From Eremochloa ophiuroides (lineage: Eukaryota; Streptophyta; Magnoliopsida; Poales; Poaceae), in NCBI GenBank assembly GCA_038502445.1, contig JAHLJS010000005.1:81656969-81720968 (forward strand): 64,000 nt of DNA. The letters are read 5' to 3'. Made by a program: the position numbers and the translations under genes. Below the pieces are notes generated by a model. That model had not been told where the DNA came from, did no database searches, and saw only the letters and a list, made by a program, of their open reading frames with translations. Shown piece by piece: positions 11,608 to 25,200 of the stretch. Positions within the stretch are counted from its first letter, which is position 1. The number at the start of each line of letters is the position of its first letter.

Positions 11608-14600
11608 TCAGTCTCTTTCCCTGTCCGTGAAGCTCTCGGCGGCCTGATCCCGTGGCACGCCCAGCATGGCATCGGACCACCGAGCTGGTGACCGGTCGCT
11701 GCTGTTGGACGATGACATGGCCTCAGCCCTCGCCTCCCTCACCATCCGGAGCAGCTCCACAGTAGTTGGCCGTCTGGACGTGTCCGCGGCCACGCACGTC
11801 GCTGCGATGTTGATCAGCGCCGTGAGCTTCTCCTCGCCGCCACCGGCGGACACAGAATCCCCTCCGGACTCCGTCTCCCTCTCCTCCTCGCGGACCGCGC
11901 GCACCCAGCTGGGGATGTCGTCGCCATGCAGCTCCATGAGGTCCTGGAACGGTGTCCGGCCCGTCAGGAGCTCCAGCAGGAGCACCCCGAAGCTGTACAC
12001 GTCTGTCGCAGGCGTGAAGGACGTGGCATGGGCGTGGGCGCCGCGTACCTCCGGGGCGCGGTAGAACAGGGAGCTCGAGGAGGACGAGGAGTGGAGCTCG
12101 GCGTTGGAGGGTAGCAGCGTCGGCACCAGGCCGTAGTCAGTGAGACACGACTCGAAATCAGGGCCTAGGAGGACGTTGGAGGGCTTCAGGTTGCCGTGGA
12201 CGATGCTCGACTGGTGGAGGTGCACCAGCCCCGCTGCAACGTCCTCTGCGATCTTCATGCACGATGTCCAGTGCAGTGGCTTGCCCTTGCTGGACGGCCG
12301 CGACCCTGCACGCAGCATATCAAGTTATCCATGGGTCCATCAGCAAGCTCTTCATGGACTGGACAAATCTTGAATGGAGGAACAAGATAGTCATAAAGCG
12401 CAGATGATTAAGCCATGACATAGTAGTACTAGCATTAAGTAAGGCCAGGCAGTGGCCCTGTTTGCTTATTTTGTTTTGGTTTCTTTTCAGACATAGAATG
12501 GTATTTTTTTTCACAACAAATCAAGCATTAACCGAAATCAGCGTTTCTCTTCCGACGAACTAAGAGGGCCCCAGTACTACTACAGTAGCTCCACGGCAGG
12601 GACCCCTGGACCACCATGTAGATATGTCTGATGATCCTGTCAACGATCACCAGCAAGCTGCACCCATCTGCTTGCCCGTACGCTAGCTGCATCTAAAGCC
12701 CCCGGGGTCGGGGCAGCTATTATGTTTGTATGCTCTTGTCCCTAGCTTGTGCTGGAGATGAGTTAGTGCTGGCTGAAATATCAACTAGTACTCATACGTG
12801 CAATGCCCATAGTGGCCACAGGGTCTCTTGTCTCAGATCCAGCCATCAAATGCCCTGACAAGTGAGACAGATAGAGCGAGAGCAACTGGCCTTCACTTTG
12901 ACGGACTGCCTTCAACTTATCATTTTTTTTCTTTCCTCCCGTCCTTCGTTCTTTGTGAGTACTAATCCTGTCAGTTTGACCATGACAGACCCACATTGCG
13001 GGCAACTCCCAGATCGGTCGAGGCATGGTAATGGACATCATAACCGTTTCAATGACCTGATTTAACCAAATGTACATCGCTGATAAAAATTTCCTTTACC
13101 TCTACACTAAGAAAGATGGCCACTGAATGCTGGCATGTGCTATGTATTCTATTCACTGGCTAACAATAATAAGACAAAGGAAATATTTCATTTTGCAAAA
13201 AGAAAAAGAAGATGCACGAGGAACTTACATGTGTAGTGACTAGCCGAGTAAGTCCATTGACTCATCACTCACATAGTCACATGTCACATGAACCAGAACC
13301 ACCCATGTTCATGCACTGTGGCCTCTGACTCTTTGTTTGTTTGTTTGTTAATCGGTCAGACAGAGGAGACCACCCTTTTTTCATGACAAGTTCTATTTAT
13401 ACATCATCTTGTGAGGGAGTGACTGTGGAGATGAAGGATCCTCTGGTCCATGATGGAGGCATCCATGAACTATATGGATCTCGAAGTACCAGTAAATAAT
13501 GGAATTAGCCAAGGCTTTTCTTTACTCTATTAGCATGAAATGAAAAGAAAATGATTTTTTTTGGCCTTGTTCTTTTTCAGTAATGAATTGTCACTAAAAT
13601 AAGGTTGTTTAATCCAAGATTCTGCTCTGGTTTAGGGTTGCTAAATTACTCCAACAGCTTTTGCCGTACTAGTTCTGAATACGAGAAGGGGCTCGGACTT
13701 TAGACTCAAATCTATCCAACTAATAGGAATCTCTTGCAGTAGAAATTAATATATAAAATTAAATGAAGAGAACGAGCGACCTAGAAAGAAAGAATTGAGA
13801 TTTGACTGCAGCACACCCAGATGCACATGGCCTCTCTTTGAACCCACAGCACCACTTCAGCTGTTGTGCGATCTGGTACTACAGTACTAGCGATACCACA
13901 CTGATCTATGAATTGCAGTAGTATTGCAGATACAACCAATTCATGTCATGTGGGTCTTCACTTTCATGAATGAAGGAGTAACTAGGTAGCAGGCTCTGCT
14001 TCCCCTCTGTGAGTCACATGCATGCCTGATGGCTGCCTTCCTTCAAGTTCAATCTTTGTGCTCGTACTGTACTGCAACTAGTAGATGCCAATTCATTCTG
14101 GGATTCAAAGCTCGGGGGAGGACTGAACAACCTAACATGGCGCCCCAAATATAATCCCATTTACATTTTTACCTAATTTAAGTCAAACTCTGTGACTGTG
14201 ACTACTTTCCATTATAAATAGAAGATAATTTCATAGTATGTTTCCATTTGAAAAATGTTATTTGTCGAATTATAGATGACCATGATGTGTTCTAATGTGT
14301 TTATATATCAGCAAGAACGAGAGGAGCAGCAGGAAGGTGATGTCCTAGTCTAACTTTAAGGTGAAGCATGAGGCTTGCATGTATGTCCAGCCTGCCAAAG
14401 CCAAAGAGCAAGAAATAAAGGCCAAGGGGCCAAAGGGTCCCTTTTGGGTAACTGCATTGCACGGCAGATCCATGGGAGGGTAGAGCTACCGAAGGGTGCC
14501 TTTACAACTCGTCCTGCGTGCTCAGGTCCATGAGGGAGACGTGGACTCCTTGAAGGTCCGTCCATGTCCATCGCCATCCATGGTGAGAGGAGAAGTGACA

Positions 14601-16446
14601 AGAAATCCGTGGCCCTGGCCTTACCCGGCTGGGTCAGCCAGTATCTTGTTCGTGATCTGGCCATCACACATGAGGTTTGTCCACTTCCGCATCAATGCAT
14701 GCCACAATGTCCGTGTCCGTGGTTGGGTGGTTACTGGTTAGATAGATCCAACTACAGTAGTTTCTATTTGGGACCTGCCTGCACTGGAGAGTGGACGGAT
14801 TGGAAGCCCGTGACAGCATACCCAAGTCTACATTACATTTATTTATTTAGGCTAGTTTTGGTTTGATTTCCATGGGAATGGGAATTTGCTAGATTATGGA
14901 TGACAGAGATGGCAAATTAAGTTAAATCCATCAATCGATCAAAGCAACGAGTACTAAGACTGACCGTGCACGAGGGAGAAGAGGCTTCCGTTTGGGTAGT
15001 AGTCGTACACCAGCAGGCGCTCCTCCTTGGCCTGGAAGTAGGCCCGCAGCGCCACCGCGTTGGGGTGCCGCACCCGCCCCAGCTCCTCGGCGCGGCGCCC
15101 AAACTCGGCGGCGCCCACCACGCCCGCCGACGGGTCGCGCATCCGCTTCACGGTGACGATGAAGCCCGTCTCCATGACCGCCTTGTACGTGCTGCCCACC
15201 TCGCCGCGCCCCAGCGTCTCGGCCGACGCGCGCAGCAGCTCCTCCAGGCTGTACATCTCCGCCACGCCGCCGCAGAACACCAGCTTGCCGATTCCCTCGC
15301 GCTCCCACGAGAACTCGCGCCCGCCGACGCCCACGGCGGCTGTCGTCGCATGGTTATGATGATGATGCTGCTGCTGCTGCGCCTGCACGGGCAGACGAGA
15401 GTTAATTAATTAGGAGTACTCCTAAAAAAAAAACAGTCAGTCAGTGCTGCCGGTGGACCCCATCCCACGGGTCCACCAAGCAGAGAGACGCCCACCTGGT
15501 GGTGGAGCTCCTCCTCCTCCGCCGCCCCCACTGTGCCGCCGCCCTTGTCGACGTCGCCGGCGACGCGCTTGTTCCTCCCGCGCCGCGACGCCATGAGCGC
15601 CGCCGCCACCAGGATGGCCAGCACCACCACCCCTGCCACCGTGGCTCCTGCCACGACGGCGGCGTTCTTGCCGCGGCGGGTCCTGGTCCGGGGCGGGGGC
15701 AGGGGCGCGAACGCCGCCGTGGCCGCGGTGAGCGGCGCGGGGCTCGGGGGGACGCAGCGGACGGCGAGCGGCGCGCCGCAGAGCCCGGCATTGGGGAGGA
15801 AGGAGGAGGCGTTGAACCTGGCGGCGAGCGCGCGCGGGATCTCCCCCTCGAGGCGGTTGGCGGAGACGTTGAGCGCCCTGAGCGTGGGCTGGCCCAGCGG
15901 CGGCACGGCGCCGGTGAGCAGGTTGCGGTCGAGGAGCAGCGAGGTGAGGCGTGGCAGCGCGGCGAGGGACGTCGGGATCTGGCCCGTGAGGCGGTTGCCG
16001 GAGAGGACGATGACGGTGGCGCGGTGGAGCAGGGCGAGGGTCGCGGGGACGCGGCCCTGGAGGCGGTTGTCGGCGAGGTAGAGGAGCTTGAGGTTCGGGA
16101 GCGCGCGCGGGAGGGCGTCCGGGATGGGGCCGGTGAGGGCGTTGGACTTGAGGCTGAGGACCCGCAGCTGGGCGAGCGGGGCGAGGAGCGCGGCGGTGAG
16201 GGAGCCCGTGAGGTTGAGGCCCTCGAGGACGAGCTTGGTGACGCGGCCAGCGGGGTCGCACTGGCGCACGCCCGGCCAGGAGGCGCACAAGGAGGGCGCC
16301 GTGTCGGGGCGCCACGGGAGGCGGTCGGAGCGGTCCAGGGAGGACTTGAGGGTGAGCAGCGCGTCGGCGTCGGCGGCGTTGGCGGCGAGGTGGAGGTGGG
16401 CGACAATGTGGAGCAGGAGGAAGACGGCTGCTGCGCGGCGACGCAT
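11608..16446 (-). CDS. LRR receptor-like kinase, predicted pseudokinase (At1g60630-like group)
   Basis: Three exons (16446-15496, 15382-14965, 12305-11608) give 688 aa. It has a signal peptide (residues 1-24, Leu/Ala-rich), an LRR N-cap, about five LRRs with LxxLxLxxNxLxGxIP spacing, a C-terminal cap with GLCG, a transmembrane helix at about 255-280, a Gln/His-rich juxtamembrane region, and a kinase-like domain. The glycine loop is LGRGEVGSTYK (374-384) and the beta-3 Lys is K396. The catalytic loop reads HGN (493-495) in place of HRD, and the magnesium loop reads DYG (513-515) in place of DFG. The glycine loop and HGSRPSSKGKPLHW resemble the plant 'inactive LRR receptor-like kinase' group that includes Arabidopsis At1g60630. 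It is likely a plasma-membrane receptor that signals without its own catalysis. It is divergent to the FURRY-like gene. Confidence 0.9.
12306..14964 (-). other. 2.66-kb intron of the LRR receptor gene
   Basis: The donor is GTCAGT after CACG, and the acceptor CGTGCAG precedes GGTCGCGG. The split Gly codon is restored. The intron interrupts the kinase-like domain between the ATP-binding lobe and the HGN loop. I recognise no gene or clear transposon inside it. Confidence 0.85.
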
Positions 16447-16922
16447 GGTGAACTCTCGCCAGTGTGGGTGCGGGAGGGGGGGGTTTAGGTTTTAGGAGCG
16501 AAACCAAGGCGCTGGGCCTGGGCGGGCGGCGCCATTGCCTACTTGAGATCGATTGCCAGGCCGGCCAGGGGAGGGAGGGAGGGACGGAAGCGAACGAGGA
16601 AGGCAACGCCAACGCCCAGCGACCGCCGAATTCGTCGCCTACCCTAGCCTAAAAGTAGGAGGAATGGTAGAGGGGAAGGGAACCAAAATCAGCACTCCCA
16701 CTCCCGGTGATGATGAGTCTGCAGATTGCTGAAGCAGCTGCACCCCCCACCGGTTCCTCATTTATAGAACAAAGTATTTTCTTTTTATAACAAAATAACA
16801 TCAATTAAAATTAGTTATTGTTTGTTTTTAGACAAACGAAGGGCAATTTAAAATTTATTACTGCTGATTTGTTATTTGAAGAAAAAAAATATTGTTAAAC
16901 TACTACGAGTAACTTAAACGAA

Positions 16923-17038
16923 GGCTCTGTTCGCTGGAGCTGATAAGTTGAGCTAATTTCGGCTGTTGCTGATTTTTTTAGAGAAAAACACTATTTTAGT
17001 TTAAAAAATAAACACTTTTTAGACGAAGCGAACAGGGC
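16923..17038. mobile_element. Small MITE with GTTCGCT inverted ends
   Basis: This segment of about 115 bp starts GGCTCTGTTCGCT and ends AGCGAACAGGGCC. It is AT-rich inside and has no coding capacity. The pattern is common among small grass MITEs. The target duplication was not resolved. Confidence 0.65.
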
Positions 17039-17916
17039 CGAACATGGCAGTCATGGTCTGGTCAGACGAGGATTAGCACGTCCTCGGGCCTCTCAAAAGG
17101 CTGCGTGCTGCCATTAATTTCTTTCTGTGCCCGCCTCGTCCCTAGCAACAGTACTGCATCTGCACGTGGTTCTTCCCCGCGCGACCGCCACGGCGCGACG
17201 CAGACACCCCAATGCAAAAGGCCTTCTCGATCTGAGGGCCCAGCACCGTTTCGACCGCAAACTGCCCCAGCCCACATACTAGTCCTATTTATTATTTATA
17301 GTATGTTTTATTATTATATATCTTCTAGTAGTTATATAAACTACATAAATAAAGTAAAAACATAGTCAGAATAGACCGATCTGATTTTCAAAATAAGCTT
17401 AGATAAACATATTTTTTGACTAATAGCTTTAGCTTGTTTTCCCCCTTAAACATCTTATAAGCTATACCAAACATATTCATTATATATCTCTTTCATTCAC
17501 ATATCCAGAGCATATTTGGTTCGTGGCCAGAACGTGTCGCGCCAAACCTTTGACAAAATTTGGTTGTCATCGAAAGTTTGGAGAGTCGTAGTTGTGGCAG
17601 CAATAAATAGCTGCCAAAAAACTTTAGTAAGAAAATAAGTCTATGACATATCATATGTGAGATAGGGTGCTAAAAAATGTGGTATGTCGTAGGATCTCTA
17701 GATATCTATAGGGGGTGAGTAGACTTACAAAAACTCAACTCAAACCTAAATCAAATCTAAGGGCGACATTGCCTCAAACCTTAGGTCACCACAACAACAA
17801 GTAAATGCATAAATTAAATAGCACATGGCCCGTGGTTCAGTCGTCACTAAAGCTTGATCTTTGAGACAGCTAGAACCAAGTAACTACTCGATACCCTATT
17901 TTATAGTATGGTTGTT

Positions 17917-18054
17917 CTTCGTCTTCTCTATCGACTGTCAAGTTGGATCAAAGGAGCCTCTCACAATTCTTCTCCGAAACACCCCTTCGTCTTCTCTATC
18001 GACTGTCAAGTTGGATCAAAGGAGCCTCTCACAATTCTTCTCCGAAACACCCCT
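17917..18054. repeat. 68-bp tandem direct repeat, two copies
   Basis: Copy 1 starts at 17917 and copy 2 at 17985. The two are identical over the full period, including GACTGTCAAGTTGGATCAAA, and the match runs to 18054. The perfect identity points to a recent local duplication. No coding role is evident. Confidence 0.9.
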
Positions 18055-18391
18055 ACACAACCATCCTTGCTAGTAGGCGGCGATGTCTAAGAATAACAAG
18101 CAAATCCTTTTGCGAGATGGTCACTTTATGTCAAAGTTTAACACTAGAATCTAACTCGCACTCTAGATATGCAACACTTAACAAGCATACACATATGGAT
18201 GCTCAACTCAAGTGTAGTATGTGCACCAAACCTTATGTATGTCTAAAAGTGGTTTACATGGTCGAATAACTAAGTATATGTATAGCCCAAGACATATACT
18301 AGCCATTAAGTTGTGGTAAAGAATATAGCTTTGACGGTGCACCGAAGTTTAGCACCAAAGAAAATGCAACAGTTAGCTGGTCACCAACATA

Positions 18392-18622
18392 GGCCCCTGT
18401 TTAATTCACTTCTAACTTTGAATCAAATTAGTCACATCAATTTTTAGACACATGTATAGAACATTAAATGTAGATGAAAACTAAAACTAATTTGACAGCT
18501 TGGCAAATGTTGCCTCACGAATCTTTGAGCCTACTTAAGTCATAATTAGATACTTATTGCAAAAAATAAAACGTTGTTATAGTACCTTCTAGCTTTTAAC
18601 TAAGTGCATCTAAACACACCCG
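18392..18622. mobile_element. Grass MITE-like repeat, copy A
   Basis: It begins near GGCCCCTGTTTAATTC, contains TTTTTAGACACATGTATAGAACATTAAATGTAGAT, and ends near AACACACCC. A related copy lies at about 33,645-33,878, on the other side of the FURRY-like gene. It is non-coding. The borders are approximate. Confidence 0.55.
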
Positions 18623-19229
18623 TAGTTGTTAATAAGTATCATTGTTAATCAACTGACTTCTCAAGTGAAAGTAGGGTCAAGATAGCTAAATAGAAGAGGT
18701 TGAATAGTTATTTCGAAAATTAACTATGCCTACTGTACTCACCAATATGACTAATAACCAATAAACACGGAAATAAAACTATCCGTCTATCCAAAACTAG
18801 GTACACGTGGGTGGGTTACAAATGAAGGCTGGGCTGGACCCTGGACTTGACTGGGCTCTGAACAAAAATGAAAACAACGCTGGACTGGATGCCTGGCAGG
18901 TAGCTCTGATCCCAACCCAAACGGAAAAAAAGAAAAGAAAAAAGAATACACAAACCAGTCGAGTTTGAGGACCTGGACCTCCACCACCTCCAATGGCTCC
19001 ATCTCTCTAGTGCGGGGAGGAGAGGGCAGGGCACAGGGCACAGGGCACAGGGCACCGCCTCCGCATCGCCGCCTGGGCCTGGCTGGGTTGGTTTCCCCGC
19101 GATCTCACGCTGGCTACTCCGCGCTCCTCCCACCACCTGTCCGCTGCCGCGGCCGCCGCGGCAGCGGGGGTCTCGTACCCCCCGCCGCTGCCCCCAACGC
19201 CGCCCAGCGCCGCGGCCTCGACGTCCGAC

Positions 19230-22200
19230 ATGGGCGCTGGCGGCGCCGCCAAGCAGATCGTCGATTCCCTCCTCGCGCGCTTCCTCCCGCTCGCCCGTCG
19301 CCGCATCGAGACCGCCCAGGCACAGGTTAGCTGCCCCCCCTCCCCTCTCTTCGATTATGGATGATTCCACGATTCCATTTCCCACCCCACGCGATCTCCT
19401 GCGGCTGTTGCCACTCCGCTGTCCCGAAGAGGCTCTTTTCCCTGCCAATTACGTGTACATCACGGCCATCGCTTGGATTCGAGATCACCGCGGCGGCGCT
19501 ACCATTACCATTACCATTACCATTACTATTACCGAAGGATGCAGGGATTTCTGGCTAACTTCTTCCTTTTCCAGTCCCTTAATCCTCATATCCTGCACCC
19601 GTGAATTCCATATTATGCTACTCTCTGCTCTGTTGCATGCCAAGTGCTACTCTACAGTCGTTCCATTTCTGCCGCTGCATGTATATTGTATACACTGCGG
19701 GCATTATTCATGCCCTGCCAACAGTATTTGCAGACATTGGCTTTGATCCCTTGGCATGATATTTGTTTCTTTCAACTCTTGTAACAATGTGAAGTTCTCT
19801 ATAATTTGCCTGGCCTGTCACAACATGATCGGACACACAGCTATTACTGAGATGCTGAGAACCAACACCTGCTCACTGGAGTGAATAACATAGGCACCTA
19901 GCCACTCTGGATCACTGCGCTTTGGTCCTTACTCCTTCACAAGATGCACCTCTAACAGTTCCTCATCACCAGCACTAAACTTCTTACCGAAACACTGCGG
20001 TCAACCTTGCCACAAGCATATTGTAAATACTTTCTTCTCGACCTTAAGCTATTTTGCGCTGGTTCCCAACAATAATAATGGAAAAGAACTTATTTGTAGC
20101 TTCCGTTGAAAGTTTCCCCAAATTGTGTTAAGTTTCAGCCTAATATTAGTATCTTGTCAACTGGTGTTCATTTAAAGGTCTTAAAATTTTGTTGACGCGC
20201 TCTTATGTTTATTTGATCACAGCTTTAGTGGCCCATGTTGGTTCATCTCTATCCTACCTCAACTTGCCTGGGACTAAAATGCTCCGTTGTTCTTTAGTTT
20301 ATTATATAGGCTGAGTTATAATTTGGCAGTAGAAGACTTAAGTTGATAAATTGTCCCTTATTGGGCCATGCAGAGATAGTTAGTGTTTTTCCTTCTGGAA
20401 AAGCTTAATATAATACTGACCTTGAAACGTACATCCATTATAGGCATAGTATCCTAGTACATACAATGCAAATTGCGCTTGATTCATTTAGGGAGGTTAT
20501 ACACCTTTTTTTGTATAGCAGGAAGGGGATCAAGATTGGATGATGGGTAGAACCTTAATCTAGACATAACTTACATATATAGTTGGCTAGCTCAAGGTAG
20601 CATTGTTTCATCTACACATGTAGTTACAAACCATATGAGCATGATGCCAAATTATACCTGGTCTGTTGTTGGGGCATCAATTGTAAGTAAAACACAAACT
20701 ATATCGAGTTCTAATTTTGAGAATGACAGGATGGGCAATACCTCCGGCCATCTGATCCAAGTTATGAGCAAGTATTGGATTCTCTTGCCATGGTTGCTAG
20801 ACACACACCTCTACCGCTTTTGGAAGCTCTTCTTCGGTGGAGAGAAAGGTATGCTCGTTAAACTATGTTAAAACTCCACCATTACAATATTATTAGGTTG
20901 AATTATTTAGCATTGAGCTCTTTGCCATCTTTTCCATTTTACTGAAATCTGTCCACAATTGGTTGGCAGTGAATCCCCAAAAGGTGCTCACGATGCGTCA
21001 ACATACCAAAAGAAGGTTTGCTATCTATTAACCATTTATTTTTGTCACAAAGACCACTTTATTTCCTGCTGTCATTTGTATATGAATAAACAACATCAGA
21101 CACGCATACTGTAAATTATAGCATAGCTGCAAGTAGTCAGTGGAATTACTTTTCATTGTTATAAGTAATTGCATCCTCTTGTTACCCAATTTCATAGTTT
21201 CTTTTGTCCTTACTCAGCTTGCCGTTGAGTGCATATTCTGTTCAGCCTGCATTAGGTTTGCTGAGTGTTGTCCGCAAGAGGGAATAACAGGTGGTTACTT
21301 TTCCCCCTTTCTCGCTTCTTTAAGTTCTTTGCCGAGTTACTCTTCGAAGTGGTTGACTGACATCTTGCTCTTTCTAATTTGTCTAGAGAAACTTTGGATT
21401 GGCTTAGAAAGTTTTGTATTTGATTGGCTAATTAATGCAGACAGGTAAGGTTTAACTACCTTTCCCAACACGTTTCTTGTATGGTATAAGTAGCACAAAT
21501 CTAGTACATATAGGGAATCCAGTTTTGTCTTAAGTCAAACTATAGTAACTTTGACAAAATTTATAGAAAAGAATATTAATATTTACCACATCAAAGAGGT
21601 ATATTATAAATATATTCCATAATGTATCTAATTAAGCTAATTTCTAGTCCTACGTATTTTTCTTCTTTTCTATAAACTTGGTCAAAGTTGCTATAGTTTG
21701 ACTTAGGACAAAACTGGATTCATTATATTTCAGGACAGAGGAACAGTTTGCATTTGTGGCCAATTTTATTCTGGCATTTCATTAAAAAAATGTTAATTCA
21801 ATAAATGTTTACCGTCTTCAGTGACATTCGCCTATTTTCTGAGTCCTGTCATTGTGTTTGCTTTCCTTTTTAATTGCAGCACCAGCTTATTTACTTGTGC
21901 TCTTTGTGGAAGCTAATTTTGCCTCCTGACTTGTATACTTTCTGCAGGGTTGTGAGCCAAGTAGAGTATCCTTCATTGGTTGATTTGCGAGGTCTACTCT
22001 TAGATCTTGTTGCACAGCTTTTAGGAGCTTTATCACGCATAAGGTATATACTTTGTACACTCTTGACTTCTATGGGTACAGGGTTGGGGGGGGGGGGGGG
22101 GAGATGTCTATGTGACTGAAAATTGCATCATGTATAAGTTGCTGAGACCTATGATGTTTTATTCTTACAGGTTCAGTTCTGTCACAGAAAGGTTTTTCAT

Positions 22201-25200
22201 AGAGCTTAATGCACGGCGTTCTGATTCACATCCACTTGCACTTAGAAGTGAGACACTCAGCATAATCAATGGGATGCGCTACCTTAAATTGGGGGTATGA
22301 TATGCAAAAACTGCTCAGTGTTTTATATTTTCAATATTTGTATTTCTTGATAGGATATTGGTAAGGATGAAAGGCACGGCTGGACCAAACTGTTAGAAGA
22401 ATATGTTCATGATTGATGTTGTGCTTTACTTAGATGCACCCAGCCACCTTATGAACTATGTTCAGTTCTGTGATACTGGAGGATCTAGAACTTACACAGC
22501 CATAATTTGTATTATAACAAGAAGTTATCGTTTATATGAGAACACCAGGAAGATTTGTGACCTGTTTATTTTCTCATCTGCGAATTAGTGTTAGGTCAAT
22601 AAAATGATCATGTGGAGTGCACTTCAAAGTTATGGCTGGCGGTATAGACAACATTTTGATTCCTGAAGCTCATTACCTTTTTCAGGTGAAGACAGAGGGT
22701 GGGTTGAATGCTTCTGTATCCTTTATTGCAAAAGCAAATCCTCTAAATCGTCCTCCCAACAAAAGAAAGAGTGAATTGCAACATGCTTTGTGCAACATGC
22801 TGTCAAGTATACTTGCCCCACTTGCAGAGGGTGGAAAAAATCATTGGCCTCCAGTTGGTGTCGAAGCTGCGTTGTCACTTTGGTATGACGCTGTTGCACG
22901 AATAAGATTCCATCTCATGTGTTGGATGGATAAGCAGAGCAAACATGTTGCTGTAAGTTGATGCAATGATATTTTAGTTATGTAATTGATATTGCATCAG
23001 TATAACCAATATGTGTTAGCTGTTTATAGTGTGGTGCCTGTCATTCTCTTTGGGTGGCTTTGAAAATGGTCCTTTATTAGTCTTTGCTTAAATCAGGCCC
23101 TTCTCTAATTTATTTTGCACAAGGTTCAAGTAATCCAACACTATAAGTTTTGATTCCCTTCATATTCTGTATATCTTTATGTTGGATAAGTGATAAAATT
23201 CCTTGCATCATCCTAAGCACTTCCTGAAACATTTAATTTCGTACCTAGGGACCCAATATTTCAACCGTGCTTCATACTTAGGTCCTTTTGCTTGGGCTTC
23301 TTGAGAGCTTTTGTACTTCAGCTTTTGGACCATTCAAAAGCCAAAAAGCTCCTGGAAGCCAAAAAACCAGAAGCTCACTATAATGAGCTTTTGGCTTATG
23401 GGAGCTGTTTGGCTTTTAGAAGGTTTAAAAGCTAGTGGTCTAAAAGTGGCCAAAAGCTCAAACAAACAGGGTCTTAGGGTTATCTGATCAAGTATTTGAT
23501 GAAATAGTAAAGCTGGCTATGTTATATAGTTACTTGACTGCTTACAGTAGGGCCACAACTCACTTCATATTTATTGCATGCTTAATTGGGTTTAGTGTCA
23601 TAGGGATGAAATAATGTAAAAGTTATTTGTGAAGTTGAGCATGTTAACAAGCTTTAGTAATGTGCGAACAAAGCAACAAGCTCCTTACTTTGTGTCTCAT
23701 TATTTTGGTATACATTATTAATATACGATGCTGAACCTTTATTCCAGGTTGGTTTTCCACTTGTTACCCTTCTACTTTGTCTTGGTGATGCCAATGCATT
23801 CAACTCTAATTTTTCCCAGCATATGGAGATCTTGTATAAGTATCTCAAGGTGATGTTTCTGTAAACATGTGATATGATCATGAGAACCTAAATTCATGTG
23901 ATATGTCATAATATTTCATCCCTGAATATTATTTTCAGCTTTTCCGATCTCTAAAACTATGTTCTTCCTTTGGAATGCCTTTTAGAATAATTCTGATTTA
24001 TCAATTATTATACAGGACAAGAACCATCGGTCAATGGCTTTGGATTGTCTTCATCGGCTAGTGAAATTCTATTTGAATATTTATGCCGATTGCCAACCTC
24101 GAAATCTTGTTTGGGACTATTTAGACAGTGTAACCTCTCAATTACTGACCGTTCTGAAGAAAGGCTTGCTGACTCAAGATGTGCAGCATGATAAACTTGT
24201 TGAGTTCTGTGTGACCTTAGCTCAGAGCTATCTAGATTTTGCAATGAATCATATGATACTGGAATTATTGAAACCAGATAGTTTGAGTGAAGCAAAGGTT
24301 GTTGGTCTTAGGGCTTTGCTCAAGATAGTTGTTTCTCCATCAAATCAACAAATTGGCTTGGATGTTTTGCAAGGTAACCTGGCACTGGTAATATTTTCCA
24401 AGGCTGATGATGTTGTTTAATCAAGTTTTGTCTGTATGGTAATGATGTAATTTACTTATTAATTTCAGTGTTTGGTATTGGCCACTATATTCCAAAGGTG
24501 AAGTCAGCAATTGAGTTAATACTAAGGTCTTGTAACAAGGCATATAGCCTAGCACTTCTCACATCATCAAAGGCTACAATAGGTATGCTGCTATATCTCA
24601 TTATATGTGGCAAAAGTTTGGAATCATTTATCCAATTCTGTTGTTACTGTGTATTTATTTGGACAACACTCTAGAATCTATTGTATTGATTATAAAAAAA
24701 ATACAGGACCAGTTTGTAATGTAATATCCTAATATTCATCATTTTCCCGTCTACTCTGATTTCTAATACTAATATTTTCAGATAATGTAACCAAGGATAA
24801 ATCTCAGGGATCACTCTTCAGGTCTGTGCTTAAATGTATCCCATACTTGATAGAAGAGGTGGGCCGTAATGATAAAATGACTGAGATTATACCTCAGCAT
24901 GGCATAAGTATTGACCCTGGTGTTCGTGAAGAAGCAGTGCAAGTGTTGAACAGGATCGTACGTTGCCTACCTAATCGTAGGTTTGCTGTATTGAAAGGAA
25001 TGGCCAACTTTATCCTAAAACTTCCTGATGAATTTCCTCTTTTAATTCAAACGTCACTTGGACGTCTGGTGGAGCTGATGCGTTTGTGGAGAGTATGCCT
25101 ATCTGAGGAGGCTTTGTCAAAAGACATGCAAAATGGTAGGCGTTCTAGTATAGGAGGGGATGCACTACAGAGGTCTCCTTTCCATAGGTCCAGGGATGTA

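Larger units (their letters stand above)
16447..19229. promoter_or_regulatory. Divergent intergenic region between LRR receptor and FURRY-like genes
   Basis: This 2.8-kb interval must hold both promoters. Near 16,447-16,700 is the GC-rich 5' flank of the receptor gene, and near 18,950-19,229 the GC-rich 5' flank of the FURRY-like gene. Between them the DNA is AT-rich and contains two MITE-like segments and a 68-bp tandem duplication, annotated separately. No defined promoter elements could be assigned. Confidence 0.5.

Noticed and set aside
15437..16612. 391-codon minus-strand ORF and 329-codon plus-strand ORF over the LRR receptor
   Set aside because: They are shadow frames of a GC-rich exon, Pro/Arg- or Gly/Glu-biased, while the third frame encodes the real LRR protein.
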